NCBI GenBank assembly: GCA_020854055.1
Contig: JADZGD010000036.1
Span: 62,001 to 126,000, forward strand
Source of the DNA: Bryobacterales bacterium
GTDB taxonomy: Bacteria > Acidobacteriota > Terriglobia > Bryobacterales > Bryobacteraceae
Length of the DNA: 64,000 bases
Direction of reading: 5' to 3'
The position numbers and the translations under genes were made by a program. The notes beneath the pieces were generated by a model, which saw only the letters and a list, made by a program, of their open reading frames with translations, made no database searches and was not told the DNA's origin. Positions 27,081 through 36,900 of the stretch are shown here, in pieces (positions within the stretch are counted from its first letter, which is position 1; each line of letters begins with the position of its first letter).

Positions 27081-27134
27081 CTCCACCGTCGCTCGGCGCG
27101 CTGCGCTTGACGGCTGCAAACAGAATGATCTAAT

Positions 27135-27150
27135 CTATACTAGGGTATAG
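27135..27150. promoter_or_regulatory. Perfect inverted repeat, candidate Rrf2 operator
   Basis: CTATAC (27135-27140) and its reverse complement GTATAG (27145-27150) flank a four-base centre TAGG. It lies 15 bases before the Rrf2 start. It overlaps TATACT (27136-27141), a good -10-like sequence. A TTGACG box at 27107-27112 is 18 bases upstream of TAATCT (27131-27136). A repressor here could block transcription of itself and cysK. Confidence 0.6.
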
Positions 27151-27165
27151 GAGATTGAGGATTTG

Positions 27166-27588
27166 ATGAATGTCTCGGTGAAGAGCGAGTACGCCCTACA
27201 AGCTGTGTTTGACCTCGCTTGTCAAGACATGAAGAATCCTATTAAGATAGCCGACATCGCGCGTCGGCAGCGAATTCCCCAGAAGTTTCTGGAGCTGATT
27301 TTGTCCGGCTTGAAACAGGGGGATTTCGTCGAGTCCCGCCGCGGCGCCGAAGGCGGTTATCTGCTGGCTCGCGATCCGTCCGTTATTACCGTTGGTGAAG
27401 TGCTTCGCTTCGTTGAGGGATCGCCCCACCGCAAGAAGGGCCGCCGCCGTAACGAGACCCCGTTCAGTGAGTTGTGGGATCGCGTGGACTCGGCCGTTTC
27501 CGCGGTGCTGGATGAAACCAGCTTTGCCGAGCTGGTGCGCACCTGGCGGGAAAAGCAAAGCAAATACATTCCGAACTGGGACATTTAA
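27166..27588 (+). CDS. Rrf2 family transcriptional regulator (CymR-like)
   Basis: The 140-residue product has the winged-helix Rrf2 signature: VSVKSEYALQAVFDLA, the helix-turn-helix KIADIARRQRIPQKFLELIL, and LKQGDFVESRRGAEGGYLLA. Iron-sulphur members of the family carry three Cys in a later loop; here that loop is HRKKGRRRNET and has none. The only Cys is at about residue 20. It sits nine bases before the cysteine synthase gene, so it probably controls sulphur metabolism as CymR does in Firmicutes. In that system CymR acts in complex with CysK. A TGAGG ribosome site precedes the ATG at 27166. Confidence 0.9.
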   Translation: MNVSVKSEYALQAVFDLACQDMKNPIKIADIARRQRIPQKFLELILSGLKQGDFVESRRGAEGGYLLARDPSVITVGEVLRFVEGSPHRKKGRRRNETPFSELWDRVDSAVSAVLDETSFAELVRTWREKQSKYIPNWDI

Positions 27589-27597
27589 GGAGCAACC

Positions 27598-28554
27598 GTG
27601 TATTTCGAAGACAATTCTTTCAGCATTGGACGCACGCCGCTGGTCAAATTGACCCGTGTCATCGATGGCGCAAAGGCCACCGTGCTGGCTAAAATCGAAA
27701 GCCGCAATCCGGCCAACTCAGTAAAATGCCGGATCGGCGCTTACATGGTCTGGGATGCCGAAAAGCGCGGTGTTTTGAAGCAGGGTAAGGAGCTGATAGA
27801 GCCTACCAGTGGCAATACCGGCATTGCTCTGGCTTTCGTAGGCGCGGCCCGCGGCTATCCGGTGACGCTGGTGATGCCGGAAACCATGTCCGTGGAGCGC
27901 CGGAAGGTGGTGCAGGCGCTGGGCGCCAAGTTGATCCTCACCGATGGAGCTCTTGGCACCATCGGAGCCATTAACAAAGCCGAAGCGCTATACGCCGCCG
28001 AACCGGATCGCTACGTAATGTTGCAGCAGTTCAAGAACCCCGCCAACCCCAAGGCCCACTTTGAAACTACCGGCCGGGAGATCTGGCAGGATACCGACGG
28101 AAAAGTTGACGTGTTGGTCTCCGGCGTGGGCACTGGCGGCACAATCACCGGCGTTTCCCGCTTTTTCAAACAGGAGAAACGGCAACCCCTGCTATCAGTC
28201 GCCGTGGAACCCGCCAAGAGCCCGGTGATCACGCAGACTTTGCAAAAGCAGCCGTTGAAGCCCGGTCCCCACAAAATCCAGGGCCTTGGCACCGGCTTTG
28301 TTCCCGATACGCTGGATCTCTCCGTGGTCGACCGGGTCGAACAGGCCAGCGATGAGGAATCGCTCGAGTACTCGCGCCGGCTGGCGAAGGAAGAAGGAAT
28401 TCTCTCGGGTATCTCCTGCGGCGCCGCCGCGGCCGTCGCCGCGCGCTTGGCCAAGGAACCGGGGATGGCCGGCAAGACAATCGTGGCCATTTTCCCCGAT
28501 TCCGGCGAACGTTACCTCAGCACCGTGCTTTTCGAGGGCTTGTTCAGCGACTGA
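27598..28554 (+). CDS. cysK: Cysteine synthase (O-acetylserine sulfhydrylase)
   Basis: This 318-residue PLP enzyme makes cysteine from O-acetylserine and sulfide. It starts at GTG, with AAGGAG six bases upstream. The PLP Lys lies in [14 protein letters not shown] near residue 42. The substrate loop [11 protein letters not shown] follows, and the glycine-rich phosphate loop [17 protein letters not shown] is near 175. [15 protein letters not shown] near 280 is the usual CysK helix. It is directly downstream of the Rrf2 regulator and followed by a strong terminator, so the pair is a two-gene unit. Confidence 0.96.
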   Translation: MYFEDNSFSIGRTPLVKLTRVIDGAKATVLAKIESRNPANSVKCRIGAYMVWDAEKRGVLKQGKELIEPTSGNTGIALAFVGAARGYPVTLVMPETMSVERRKVVQALGAKLILTDGALGTIGAINKAEALYAAEPDRYVMLQQFKNPANPKAHFETTGREIWQDTDGKVDVLVSGVGTGGTITGVSRFFKQEKRQPLLSVAVEPAKSPVITQTLQKQPLKPGPHKIQGLGTGFVPDTLDLSVVDRVEQASDEESLEYSRRLAKEEGILSGISCGAAAAVAARLAKEPGMAGKTIVAIFPDSGERYLSTVLFEGLFSD

Positions 28555-28644
28555 CACAGGCGATCAAAAAATTGAAAAATAAATTCTCTGATCCGTAACG
28601 TTGGCTTGGCAGACAGCGTTATTACACCAAATCCCCGTTACGAC

Positions 28645-28691
28645 GGCGGGCGCATCTACCCTTTTCACCCAAGCAATGCGCCCGCCTTTTT
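28645..28691 (+). terminator. Strong intrinsic terminator after cysK
   Basis: GGCGGGCGCAT (28645-28655) pairs perfectly with ATGCGCCCGCC (28676-28686), giving an 11-base stem with a 20-base loop. TTTTT follows at 28687-28691. It ends the Rrf2-cysK unit about 90 bases after the cysK stop. Confidence 0.92.
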
Positions 28692-28724
28692 ATTACCTCT
28701 CCTGACTCCAATGCAATTTTTCTC

Positions 28725-28753
28725 TTGACGCGCCACATTTGTCTCTATAGAAT
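28725..28753 (+). promoter_or_regulatory. Sigma-70-type promoter for the DUF72 gene
   Basis: TTGACG (28725-28730), a 17-base spacer and TAGAAT (28748-28753) match the -35 and -10 consensus at 5 of 6 bases each. It lies 35 bases before the ATG and just after the cysK terminator. Confidence 0.75.
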
Positions 28754-28787
28754 AAAAGGCGAAGTAGGCGAACAAACGGAGAATCTA

Positions 28788-29738
28788 ATGCCCGTTGATT
28801 TCGTGGAGCGGATAAAGGCCGACGGCGCCGAGATTCGAATTGGGTTAGCGGGATGGTCGTACCCGCACTGGGTGGGCAAGGTGTATCCGGCCAAACCTTC
28901 CCGTAACTTCCACCCGCTGGAGTACCTGGCGCGCTACGTAGATGCGATCGAGATCGATACCTCGCTCTACCCTCCGCCGCGGCCGGAGATCTCCCGGCTC
29001 TGGATAAGAAAGGTATCCCAGAATCCCGGCTTCCTGTTTACGGTTAAGCTGGGCCGCCGGTTTACCCATGAGCGTTCGCTCGACGCGGCGGCTGTCACCG
29101 CCTTCAAAGATGGAATCTGGCCGTTGCTTGCAGCCGGCAAACTGGGCGCTGTGTTGATGCAGTTTCCCTGGTCGTTCCGCTTCACTTCCGAGAACAAGGA
29201 GTTCCTCATTCGCCTGCGGCGCGCTTTCCACGAGTTTCCGCTCGCCGCCGAGATGCGCCACAGTTCCTGGATGATGGACGAGGCGCTGGGAACGCTAATC
29301 GACTATCGCATCGCCTTCTGCAACCTCGATCAGCCCGAGCATACTCGTGCTATGCCTCCCACTGCCTTTCTCACCTCTCCGGTAGGCTATGTCCGTCTGC
29401 ATGGCCGCGACCGCCGCAACTGGTTCGAGGATTTTGACGATTCCGCCCCGCGTGCCTCCACCACCAACTATCTCTATTCGCCGCCGGAACTCGCCCAGTG
29501 GCAAGCGCGGATCGAGCGCATCCGCCCGCATGCCGCCCGGATTTTTGTCATCGCGAATAATGATGGCGGCGGAAAGGCCGTGGTGAATGCTCTTCAGCTT
29601 CAGGCGATGTTCAACCCCCGCCGTACCACCGCGCCGGCCGGATTGATCTCCCGCTACCGGGTGGAGATGCAACGCTTTCACGCCGGCCGTCCCGTGCAGC
29701 AACTGCTGTTTGGTTTGCCAGGTAGAGCCGCCGCGTAG
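28788..29738 (+). CDS. DUF72 domain protein (YecE family)
   Basis: The 316-residue product has the DUF72 motifs IGLAGWSYPHWVGKVYPA, IEIDTSLYPPP, LMQFPWSFRFT and YVRLHGRDRRNW. It looks like a TIM-barrel protein of unknown catalytic role. I start it at 28788 because a GGAG site is eight bases upstream and longer starts overlap the promoter. Its role in the cell is not established for the family. Confidence 0.88.
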   Translation: MPVDFVERIKADGAEIRIGLAGWSYPHWVGKVYPAKPSRNFHPLEYLARYVDAIEIDTSLYPPPRPEISRLWIRKVSQNPGFLFTVKLGRRFTHERSLDAAAVTAFKDGIWPLLAAGKLGAVLMQFPWSFRFTSENKEFLIRLRRAFHEFPLAAEMRHSSWMMDEALGTLIDYRIAFCNLDQPEHTRAMPPTAFLTSPVGYVRLHGRDRRNWFEDFDDSAPRASTTNYLYSPPELAQWQARIERIRPHAARIFVIANNDGGGKAVVNALQLQAMFNPRRTTAPAGLISRYRVEMQRFHAGRPVQQLLFGLPGRAAA

Positions 29739-29804
29739 CCCGCCGCCGCGCCAGCGGCGCTTCACGCAACGCCGGCCCGGCCGGTGTGGTGAAATGTAGC
29801 AAGT

Positions 29805-31082
29805 ATGGCCAAGCTCCTCATCAGGAACGGACGGGTCATCGACCCTGCCTCCCGGCGCGATGAGATTGCTGATGTCCTCATCGAAAACGGATTCATCGCC
29901 GCCGCCGGCCCCAATCTGGACACTACCGGCGCGGAGCAGTTTGACGCCAGCGGGATGGTGGTTGCTCCCGGCTTCATCGATATGCACACGCATCTCCGCG
30001 AGCCGGGCTTTGAACACGCCGAAACCATCGAGTCCGGCTCCCGCGCCGCCGCCGCCGGGGGTTTCACGAGTGTATGCGCGATGCCGAACACCGCGCCGGT
30101 TAACGACAACGCCACCGTAACCCGCTACATCATCGAGCGGGCTCGCCACTCGGCCGTGGTCAATGTCTTTCCCATTGGCGCCATCACCAAGGACAGCGCC
30201 GGCGAACAACTCGCCAACATCGGCTCCATGAAGGAAGCCGGCATTGTTGCCATCTCTGACGACGGCCGGCCGGTGATGAATGCCCGCGTAATGCGCCGGG
30301 CAATGGAGTTCGCGCACGCATTTTCGCTTCCTGTGATCGACCACTGTGAGGATCTTCATCTGTCGGCCGGCGGCGACATGAATGAAGGGCTGGAATCGGT
30401 ACGGCGCGGGCTCCGCGGCATCCCTGCCGCTTCCGAGGACGTGATGGTCGCTCGTGACATTCTGCTTGCCGGCCACACCGGCGCGCATTTTCATGTCGCC
30501 CACCTGTCCACGCAAAACGCCGCCTCCATGGTGCAGGCAGCTCGCGAGCGTGGCCTCGCGGTCACCGCCGAGGTGACGCCCCATCACTTCTCGCTGTCCG
30601 ATGCTGACACCCCGCCCTATGACAGCAACTACAAGATGAAACCGCCGCTGCGGTCCCGCGCCGACGTTGCCGCCGTGGTGGACGGCGTCGCCAACGGAGC
30701 CGTGAGTGCCATTGCTACCGATCATGCCCCCCATGCCGGCTCGGAGAAGATGCAGGAGTTTGAACGCTGTCCGTTCGGTATCATCGGACTTGAAACCGCC
30801 ATCGGTCTGTCATTGGAGTGTCTTGTCCATACGGGGAAGATATCGCTCAACCGTATGGTGGAACTGTTTACCGCTGGTCCGGCACGCATTTTGAATCTGG
30901 ATCGAGGCACCTTGGCCGTAGGCGTTCGGGCCGATGTAACGATTTTTGATCCGGAGCTGATCTGGACCTATGACGTGAATCAGTCTTTTTCGAAGAGCAA
31001 GAACTCGCCCTTCGATGACCATACTTTTCGCGGCGGGCCCGTCGCCACCGTCGTGAATGGTTCGTTCGCCTGGCGTCGATAA
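29805..31082 (+). CDS. pyrC: Dihydroorotase
   Basis: This 425-residue enzyme closes carbamoyl aspartate to dihydroorotate, third step of pyrimidine synthesis. Zinc-site residues lie in [14 protein letters not shown] near residue 60, with further ligands in [15 protein letters not shown] and [11 protein letters not shown]. The last is the hallmark active-site Asp. The type and length match class I dihydroorotases. It is 66 bases downstream of DUF72. An adjacent aspartate carbamoyltransferase (pyrB), often found with this type, is not present in this window. Confidence 0.94.
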   Translation: MAKLLIRNGRVIDPASRRDEIADVLIENGFIAAAGPNLDTTGAEQFDASGMVVAPGFIDMHTHLREPGFEHAETIESGSRAAAAGGFTSVCAMPNTAPVNDNATVTRYIIERARHSAVVNVFPIGAITKDSAGEQLANIGSMKEAGIVAISDDGRPVMNARVMRRAMEFAHAFSLPVIDHCEDLHLSAGGDMNEGLESVRRGLRGIPAASEDVMVARDILLAGHTGAHFHVAHLSTQNAASMVQAARERGLAVTAEVTPHHFSLSDADTPPYDSNYKMKPPLRSRADVAAVVDGVANGAVSAIATDHAPHAGSEKMQEFERCPFGIIGLETAIGLSLECLVHTGKISLNRMVELFTAGPARILNLDRGTLAVGVRADVTIFDPELIWTYDVNQSFSKSKNSPFDDHTFRGGPVATVVNGSFAWRR

Positions 31083-31094
31083 GAACCTTCTCTC

Positions 31095-33845
31095 GTGCCA
31101 ATTAATACGACATCCGCTTCCCGGCGCCGGCCCGGACTTTTTGTGCTGGTCGCCATTTTGGTCGTGCTGCTGTTGACGGCGCGCGCCATTGCCACCTTCA
31201 TCATTGACTATCAGTGGTGGAAGGAGATGGGACAGGTCTCCACCTGGCTCGACATGATCGCCTACAACTTCGTTCCGGTCGTGGCCGCGGCCGTTCTGCT
31301 GTTTGCCCTGTTGTGGGCGGCCCTCGCCCGCGGTGTGAAGTTCGGCGGCGAACGCCTGTCCGATCACCGCATATTTGCCAGGGTGGCAACGTTGGTACTG
31401 TTGGTTATCGCCATCATCCTGGCGGCGATGCTGGTGGATGGCTGGACCGTAATGCGCTACATCGGTAGCCGTTCGGTTCCTCCCAGCGTCTGGCGGGATC
31501 CGGTTTTCGGCCGGCCGCTCGGATTCTACTTCTTCGACTTGCCGCTCTACTCGCTGGTCCTGCGCTTTGTATTCGGCGCCGCCATCGCCGCCGCGATCAC
31601 ATACTGGATTGCCGGCCGCCTCTGGCAGTTGGGAGGACAACTGCTGGATGCCCATGCCGGCGGCCAGATCGATCTGGCACGGCTCCGGCTCGAAGGAGGG
31701 CTCAACTCCCGTTTCCTTCGCGCAGCCGGCGCCATTTTTCTCCTGGCTCTGGCCGCGCACTTCTATCTCGCGCGCTATGACACGTTGCTTGACGAGCACT
31801 CCTTCATGGTCGGCGCCAGTTGGGTCGCCGTTCATCTCAGCATTCCACTGCTCTATGTGACCGCGGTATCGTCGATTGTCGCCGCCATCGCCGTTTTCGT
31901 GGGGCGGTATCGCTGGGCACTGTTTCTTCCGGTCTGTTTCGTGCTTGAACTGATAGTACCGGCGCTGGCGGGAACCATCTACGTCCGCCCGAATGAGATT
32001 TCCCTCGAGCGGCCATACATCAAGGAGCATATCGAAGCGACGCGCAGCGCCTTCGACATTTCCGAGGACTCCCGCGAACTCGACTTTCCCGCTAAACTCG
32101 AGGCCCCCATCGACCCGTCCCGCCATCACGCGCTGTTGTCCAATGTGCGGCTCTGGGACTGGCGCGCATTCCACGACACCGTCACCCAGATTCAATCCCT
32201 GCGCACCTACTACGTGTTTCCCGATACCGATGTCGATCGTTACAAGATCGACGGAAACCTCCGCCAGGTAATGCTTTCTCCCCGCGAAATTGATGTTCGC
32301 CAGCTCGGCAATCAGGGTTCGACACAGTGGATCAATTCGCACTTCATCTACACCCATGGCTATGGGCTGGTGATGGCTTCGGCCAACCGCATCACGCCGG
32401 AGGGTCTGCCTGTCTTCTACATCCAGGATGTACCCCCGCTGGTTAACACGCCGAGCCTGAAGGTGACACGGCCCGAAATCTATTTTGGAGAAGCAACCAC
32501 CCAACCGGTTTTTGTCCACACGGCACAGCCGGAATTCAACTACCCATCCGGCAGCGACAATGTTCACACCACTTACGCCGGCACCGGAGGTTTTTCTGTC
32601 GGCCCTCTGCCGTTGCGCGTTGCGGCGGCGCTGGCGCAGGGTGACGTCAACATTCTGCTCACCAGCTACCTCAAGAGCCACAGCCGCATGATGATTCGCC
32701 GCCGGGTGGACGAACGGGTCGGCGCGCTGGCCAGATTTATCCAATGGGACCAGGACCCGTACCTGGTGTTAACCTCTGCCGGCCGGCTGGTCTGGTTGCT
32801 GGATGGCTACACAATTTCCGATGCGCATCCCTACTCCCGGCCGCTCGGAACGCGTGACTCGGGGTCGTTCAATTACATCCGTAATTCGGTCAAGGCCACC
32901 GTGGACGCCTACGACGGTGAGACCCACCTGTACGTCTTCGAGTCCAGGGATCCGATCATCCAGACCTACGCCCACTTGTTCCCCCGGCTCTTCCGGCCGG
33001 CGTCGGAAATGCCCGCCGACCTCAGAGCCCATGTGCGCTATCCCGAGGACCTGTTCCGCGTGCAGGCCGAAACCTACCGGATTTACCACATGCGTGATCC
33101 GGAAGCGTTTTACAACAAGGAAGACGTTTGGGACATCGCTAAGACCGCGGCCGTCACCAAAGGCTCTGCCGGTACGGCAACGCCCACTTATGTTGTGGCC
33201 ACGCTACCGGGAGAAGACGACGCCGAATTTCTGCTCATGTTGCCGTTCGCCCCCCGCAACAAGAACAATCTGATCGGCGTCATGATGGCGCGCTGCGACG
33301 GCAAGGCCTATGGCGAGAAGGTAATCCTAAAGCTCTCCAAGCAGATTCAGATCAACGGGCCGCTCCAGATCGAAGCAAAAATCGACCAGGACCAGACGAT
33401 CTCCAAGGATCTCAGCCTGTGGAACCAGCAGGGCTCCCAGGTGTTGCGCGGCCAGATGCTGGTGTTGCCCGTCGATGATACGTTTCTCTATATAGAGCCG
33501 ATTTACATCCAGTCGGCACAGGCCGCCATGCCGCAACTGCGGAAAGTCGTGGTCGCCATCGGCAACCGGATCATTTATACCGACACCTATGACGAGGCGC
33601 TGGCGCAACTTACCGGCTCGGCGCTGCCGCCGGAGAACCTGGCCGTTGCTCAGGAGCCCGGCTCGAGTCCGGGCCCGTCCTCACCGGCCGTGGCGGCGAA
33701 ACCCGGTTTCCCCCCGGGCGACCCGCGTCTGGAGCGTATTCGTCAACTGATGAAACGGTATCGGGAATTGAGCAGCCAGGGCCGGTGGGCTGATGCCGGC
33801 CGGGAACTGGAAGCGATTGACCAGGAACTGAAAGCCCGGAAATAA
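31095..33845 (+). CDS. UPF0182 family membrane protein
   Basis: The 916-residue product starts at a GTG 12 bases after pyrC. Seven hydrophobic helices lie in the first 320 residues, for example LFVLVAILVVLLLTARAIATFII and FVPVVAAAVLLFALLWAALA. A large soluble domain follows with family motifs YIRPNEIS, LWDWRAFHDTVTQIQSLRTYY and YVMMARCDGKAYGEKVILK. The C-terminus ends in a charged, Pro-rich tail and coiled coil. The family is widely conserved in soil bacteria and cyanobacteria, and its function is unknown. Confidence 0.9.
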   Translation: MPINTTSASRRRPGLFVLVAILVVLLLTARAIATFIIDYQWWKEMGQVSTWLDMIAYNFVPVVAAAVLLFALLWAALARGVKFGGERLSDHRIFARVATLVLLVIAIILAAMLVDGWTVMRYIGSRSVPPSVWRDPVFGRPLGFYFFDLPLYSLVLRFVFGAAIAAAITYWIAGRLWQLGGQLLDAHAGGQIDLARLRLEGGLNSRFLRAAGAIFLLALAAHFYLARYDTLLDEHSFMVGASWVAVHLSIPLLYVTAVSSIVAAIAVFVGRYRWALFLPVCFVLELIVPALAGTIYVRPNEISLERPYIKEHIEATRSAFDISEDSRELDFPAKLEAPIDPSRHHALLSNVRLWDWRAFHDTVTQIQSLRTYYVFPDTDVDRYKIDGNLRQVMLSPREIDVRQLGNQGSTQWINSHFIYTHGYGLVMASANRITPEGLPVFYIQDVPPLVNTPSLKVTRPEIYFGEATTQPVFVHTAQPEFNYPSGSDNVHTTYAGTGGFSVGPLPLRVAAALAQGDVNILLTSYLKSHSRMMIRRRVDERVGALARFIQWDQDPYLVLTSAGRLVWLLDGYTISDAHPYSRPLGTRDSGSFNYIRNSVKATVDAYDGETHLYVFESRDPIIQTYAHLFPRLFRPASEMPADLRAHVRYPEDLFRVQAETYRIYHMRDPEAFYNKEDVWDIAKTAAVTKGSAGTATPTYVVATLPGEDDAEFLLMLPFAPRNKNNLIGVMMARCDGKAYGEKVILKLSKQIQINGPLQIEAKIDQDQTISKDLSLWNQQGSQVLRGQMLVLPVDDTFLYIEPIYIQSAQAAMPQLRKVVVAIGNRIIYTDTYDEALAQLTGSALPPENLAVAQEPGSSPGPSSPAVAAKPGFPPGDPRLERIRQLMKRYRELSSQGRWADAGRELEAIDQELKARK

Positions 33846-33883
33846 AAATACGGTCCGGGTGCTTCGTACAGAGCACCCGGACC
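33843..33883 (-). terminator. Strong terminator between convergent genes
   Basis: A perfect 12-base stem, GGTCCGGGTGCT (33852-33863) with AGCACCCGGACC (33872-33883), has an 8-base loop. On the minus strand it is followed by TATTTTTATT, so it ends the GGDEF-like gene; on the plus strand the hairpin lacks a T run but may also stop UPF0182 transcription. Confidence 0.9.
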
Positions 33884-33915
33884 GGCCTCGGATAAACCGA
33901 AACTGTCAGATCACA

Positions 33916-36900
33916 TCAGGCCCCGACCGCATGTTTCTGCCGTCCCGTGTCCATGGCGACAGTTCTACGATTGCGTTTGGTTTGGTACATCCGCTCATTG
34001 GCCGCCTGAATCGTATCGGCCAGCCGCTCGTGTTCGACTTCGACCGAGCCGTAGCTGAACAAAATCGAGAATGTACCGAGCGAGCGTAGCTGGAAATCCC
34101 ACAGTCTTTCCGAAACCTGGTTTGTGCGCCGCTCGGCTGCCCGGCCGTTCTCATCCGGGTAGACCAGGACGAACTCGTCCTCGGCTGTCTGGCAGGCGAA
34201 CCCCTTGTCTCCCGTTGATCCGGCCACCAGAGAAATCACCGATCGCATGTGGCCTTCCATCTCGGTTCGCCCCACGCTCTCTTGCAGGTGGCGGTAGTCA
34301 CTGATGCCGATGGAAACTACCAGCCCGGAGAATAATCCGTCCGCCCGGCTCAGATTCTCCAGTGTGGCGCCATCATGGTATCCGGCGGGAACCTCCAGGA
34401 CGCGAGGCGCTCCGAAAATCGGCACCGCGCCGGCGGGAATGGGACCCGCTACCTCGGCGGCGGCCTCAGCCCAGTCTTCGCTCGATTCCGGCGTCAGGCG
34501 TGCATCCGGGAGCATCGCCGGCCCGGCCAGGAGGATCGGCTGCGGGTGCGCTTCCGGTCTTTGCCAGGCGATTGACAGCACATGCATCGGCCGCGGCAGA
34601 CTTTCGAAAGAAGAACTTGCGGCGACCTCCAGCCCGGCGGCCGGTTCCATCGCTGAAACTGGGCGAATGGCGAAGGGATCAGGCCTCAATGATACGGGCT
34701 CGACAGGTACCTGGATCGGTTCGGGAAGTACCCTGAATTCCTGCTCCGATGCATAGATCACGATGTTATCGAGGTTTGCATCGCATACCGGTGTGGCCAT
34801 TTCAACGGCCGAGAGCACAGGCTCCGTCGGGATCGGCCCGGCGAAGGAAGGTTCGTCGTTCGCCACCACAACCGACGGTTCCGGCTCGGGCTCGGGTTCC
34901 ACCTCGCTGTGAATGGCGGCCGGCTCCACCGTAAGCGATTCCTGCCGCGGCTCCGGATCTTCTTCCGAATCCCCGGCCAATGAGAATGCGGCCAGGCCGG
35001 AACGCCAGGAATCAGATTCATCAAACCAAGGTTCGGAAGCGTCAGGCTGGTCCAGTCCCATGCCGTGCGCGGCCGCCGGGTCAGTCGCCTCGCCGTCGTC
35101 GGAATCGTACAGGAGGGACGTCCAGGCGCTGTCGGCGTTCTGGCTGCCGGCTGTTGGGAATACTTCAGCCGCCGGTTCGGGAGGTGGAACCAGGGTCAAC
35201 CCTGCCCCCGCGGCGGTTTCTCCAGGTTCACCAACGTTCTCGGTGGCTTGGTGTCCGATGATTTCGAACTGATAGAGCAGCGGCCACGACTGCACGTGTT
35301 GCTCTTCGTCCACTTCTACCGGAGTGACGAACACCACGCGATCCGGGTTCTCAGCGTTCTCCTCCACCAGTTCCTGAAGAACCGGCGCTGAGCTTGCGAG
35401 AACCTCCTCCAACTCCGCTTCCGGTTGCCAAGAGGCCACCGATGGCTCTTGTTCGGGCTCTATCGATGTCCACCACGCCTCCTGCGATTCCGGCTTGTCC
35501 AGTGTCCATACCGGTGGCGTCGCGGTTCGCGCCAGGTCTTCGGTAGCGGCAGCTGCTTCGATGACGTCCGGAACGGCCGCCACCGCCCGAACCTCGCTCT
35601 CCTCCACTACCGGCGCGGTAATGAAAAGTTGTCCGGCAGCTTCCGCTTCGACGGCCAACGGCGCATCGGGGACGATTTCCACTGCTGCCTCGGCAACGGG
35701 TTTGAGAATGAACAACTGCTCGGTAGCGTCCGCTTCGATGGCCAACGGTGCAACGGAAACGGCTTCCACCGCCGCCTCGGCAACCAGTTCGGCAACGAAC
35801 AGGTGCTCGGCGGCTTCCACTTCGATAGCCAGCGGCTCCTCGGAAACGGCCTCCGCCAGCGGCTCGGCAATGAGCAGTTGTCCGGCAGTCTCCGTTTCGA
35901 TAGCCGATGGCGCATCGGGAACGGTTTCAACCATCGCCTCGGCAACGGGCTCGGCGATAAACGGTTGTTCGGCAGTCTCCGTTTCGACGGCCAACGACGC
36001 ATCGGACACCGCTTCAACCACCGCCTCGGCAACGGGTTCGGCAATGAACAGGTGCTCGGCGGCTGCCGCTTCGATAGCCAACGGCTCCTCGGTAACGGCT
36101 TCCACCAGCGGCTCGGCGATAAACAGTTGTCCGGCAGTCTCCGATTCGATGGCCGACGGCGCATCGGGCGCGGCTTCAACCACCGCCTCGGCAACGGGTT
36201 CGGCAATGAACAGGTGCTGAGCGGCTTCCGTTTCGATAGGCAGCGGCTCGGCGATAAACAGTTGTTCGGCAGTCTCCGTTTCGACGGCCAACGACGCATC
36301 GGACACCGCTTCAACCACCGCCTCGGCAACGGGTTCGGCAATGAACAGGTGCTCGGCGGCTTCCGCTTCGATAGCCAGCGGCTCCTCGGAGACGGTCTCC
36401 ACCAGCGGCTCGGCAATAAACAGTTGTCCGGCAGTCTCCGTTTCGACGGCCAACGGCGCAACGGGCGCGGCTTCAACCACCGCCTCGGCAACGGGTTCGG
36501 CAATGAACAGGTGCTGAGCGGCTTCCGCTTCGATAGCCAACGGCTCCTCGGTAACGGCCTCCACCAGCGGCTCGGCAATAAACAGTTGTCCGGCAGTCTC
36601 CGATTCGATGGCCGACGGCGCATCGGGAACGGTTTCCACCGCTGCTTCGGCAATGGGTGCAAGAATGAACCACTGCTCGGCAGCTTCCGTTTCGGTCGCT
36701 AACGGCTCATCGGTAACGGCTTCGACCGTCGCCTCGGCAACGGGTTCGGCAATGAACACGTGCTCGGCCGTTTCAGCGTCGATAGCCAACGGTTCCTCGG
36801 TAACGGTCTGCGTCAGCGGCTCGGCAATGAATAGTTGTCCGGCAGTCTCCGCTTCGACATCCAACGGCGCGTCGGGAACGGCTTCTACCATCGTCTCCGC

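Noticed and set aside
29295..30734. 479-codon minus-strand open frame over DUF72 and pyrC.
   Set aside because: It is antisense to dihydroorotase and DUF72, both supported by motifs.
30810..32744. 644-codon minus-strand open frame over pyrC and UPF0182.
   Set aside because: It is antisense to two well-supported genes and has no family motif.
35425..36702. Long plus-strand open frame over the repeat region, with Arg/Gly/Phe-rich product.
   Set aside because: It is antisense to the GGDEF-type gene, and its openness follows from the repeats and codon bias; composition is unnatural.
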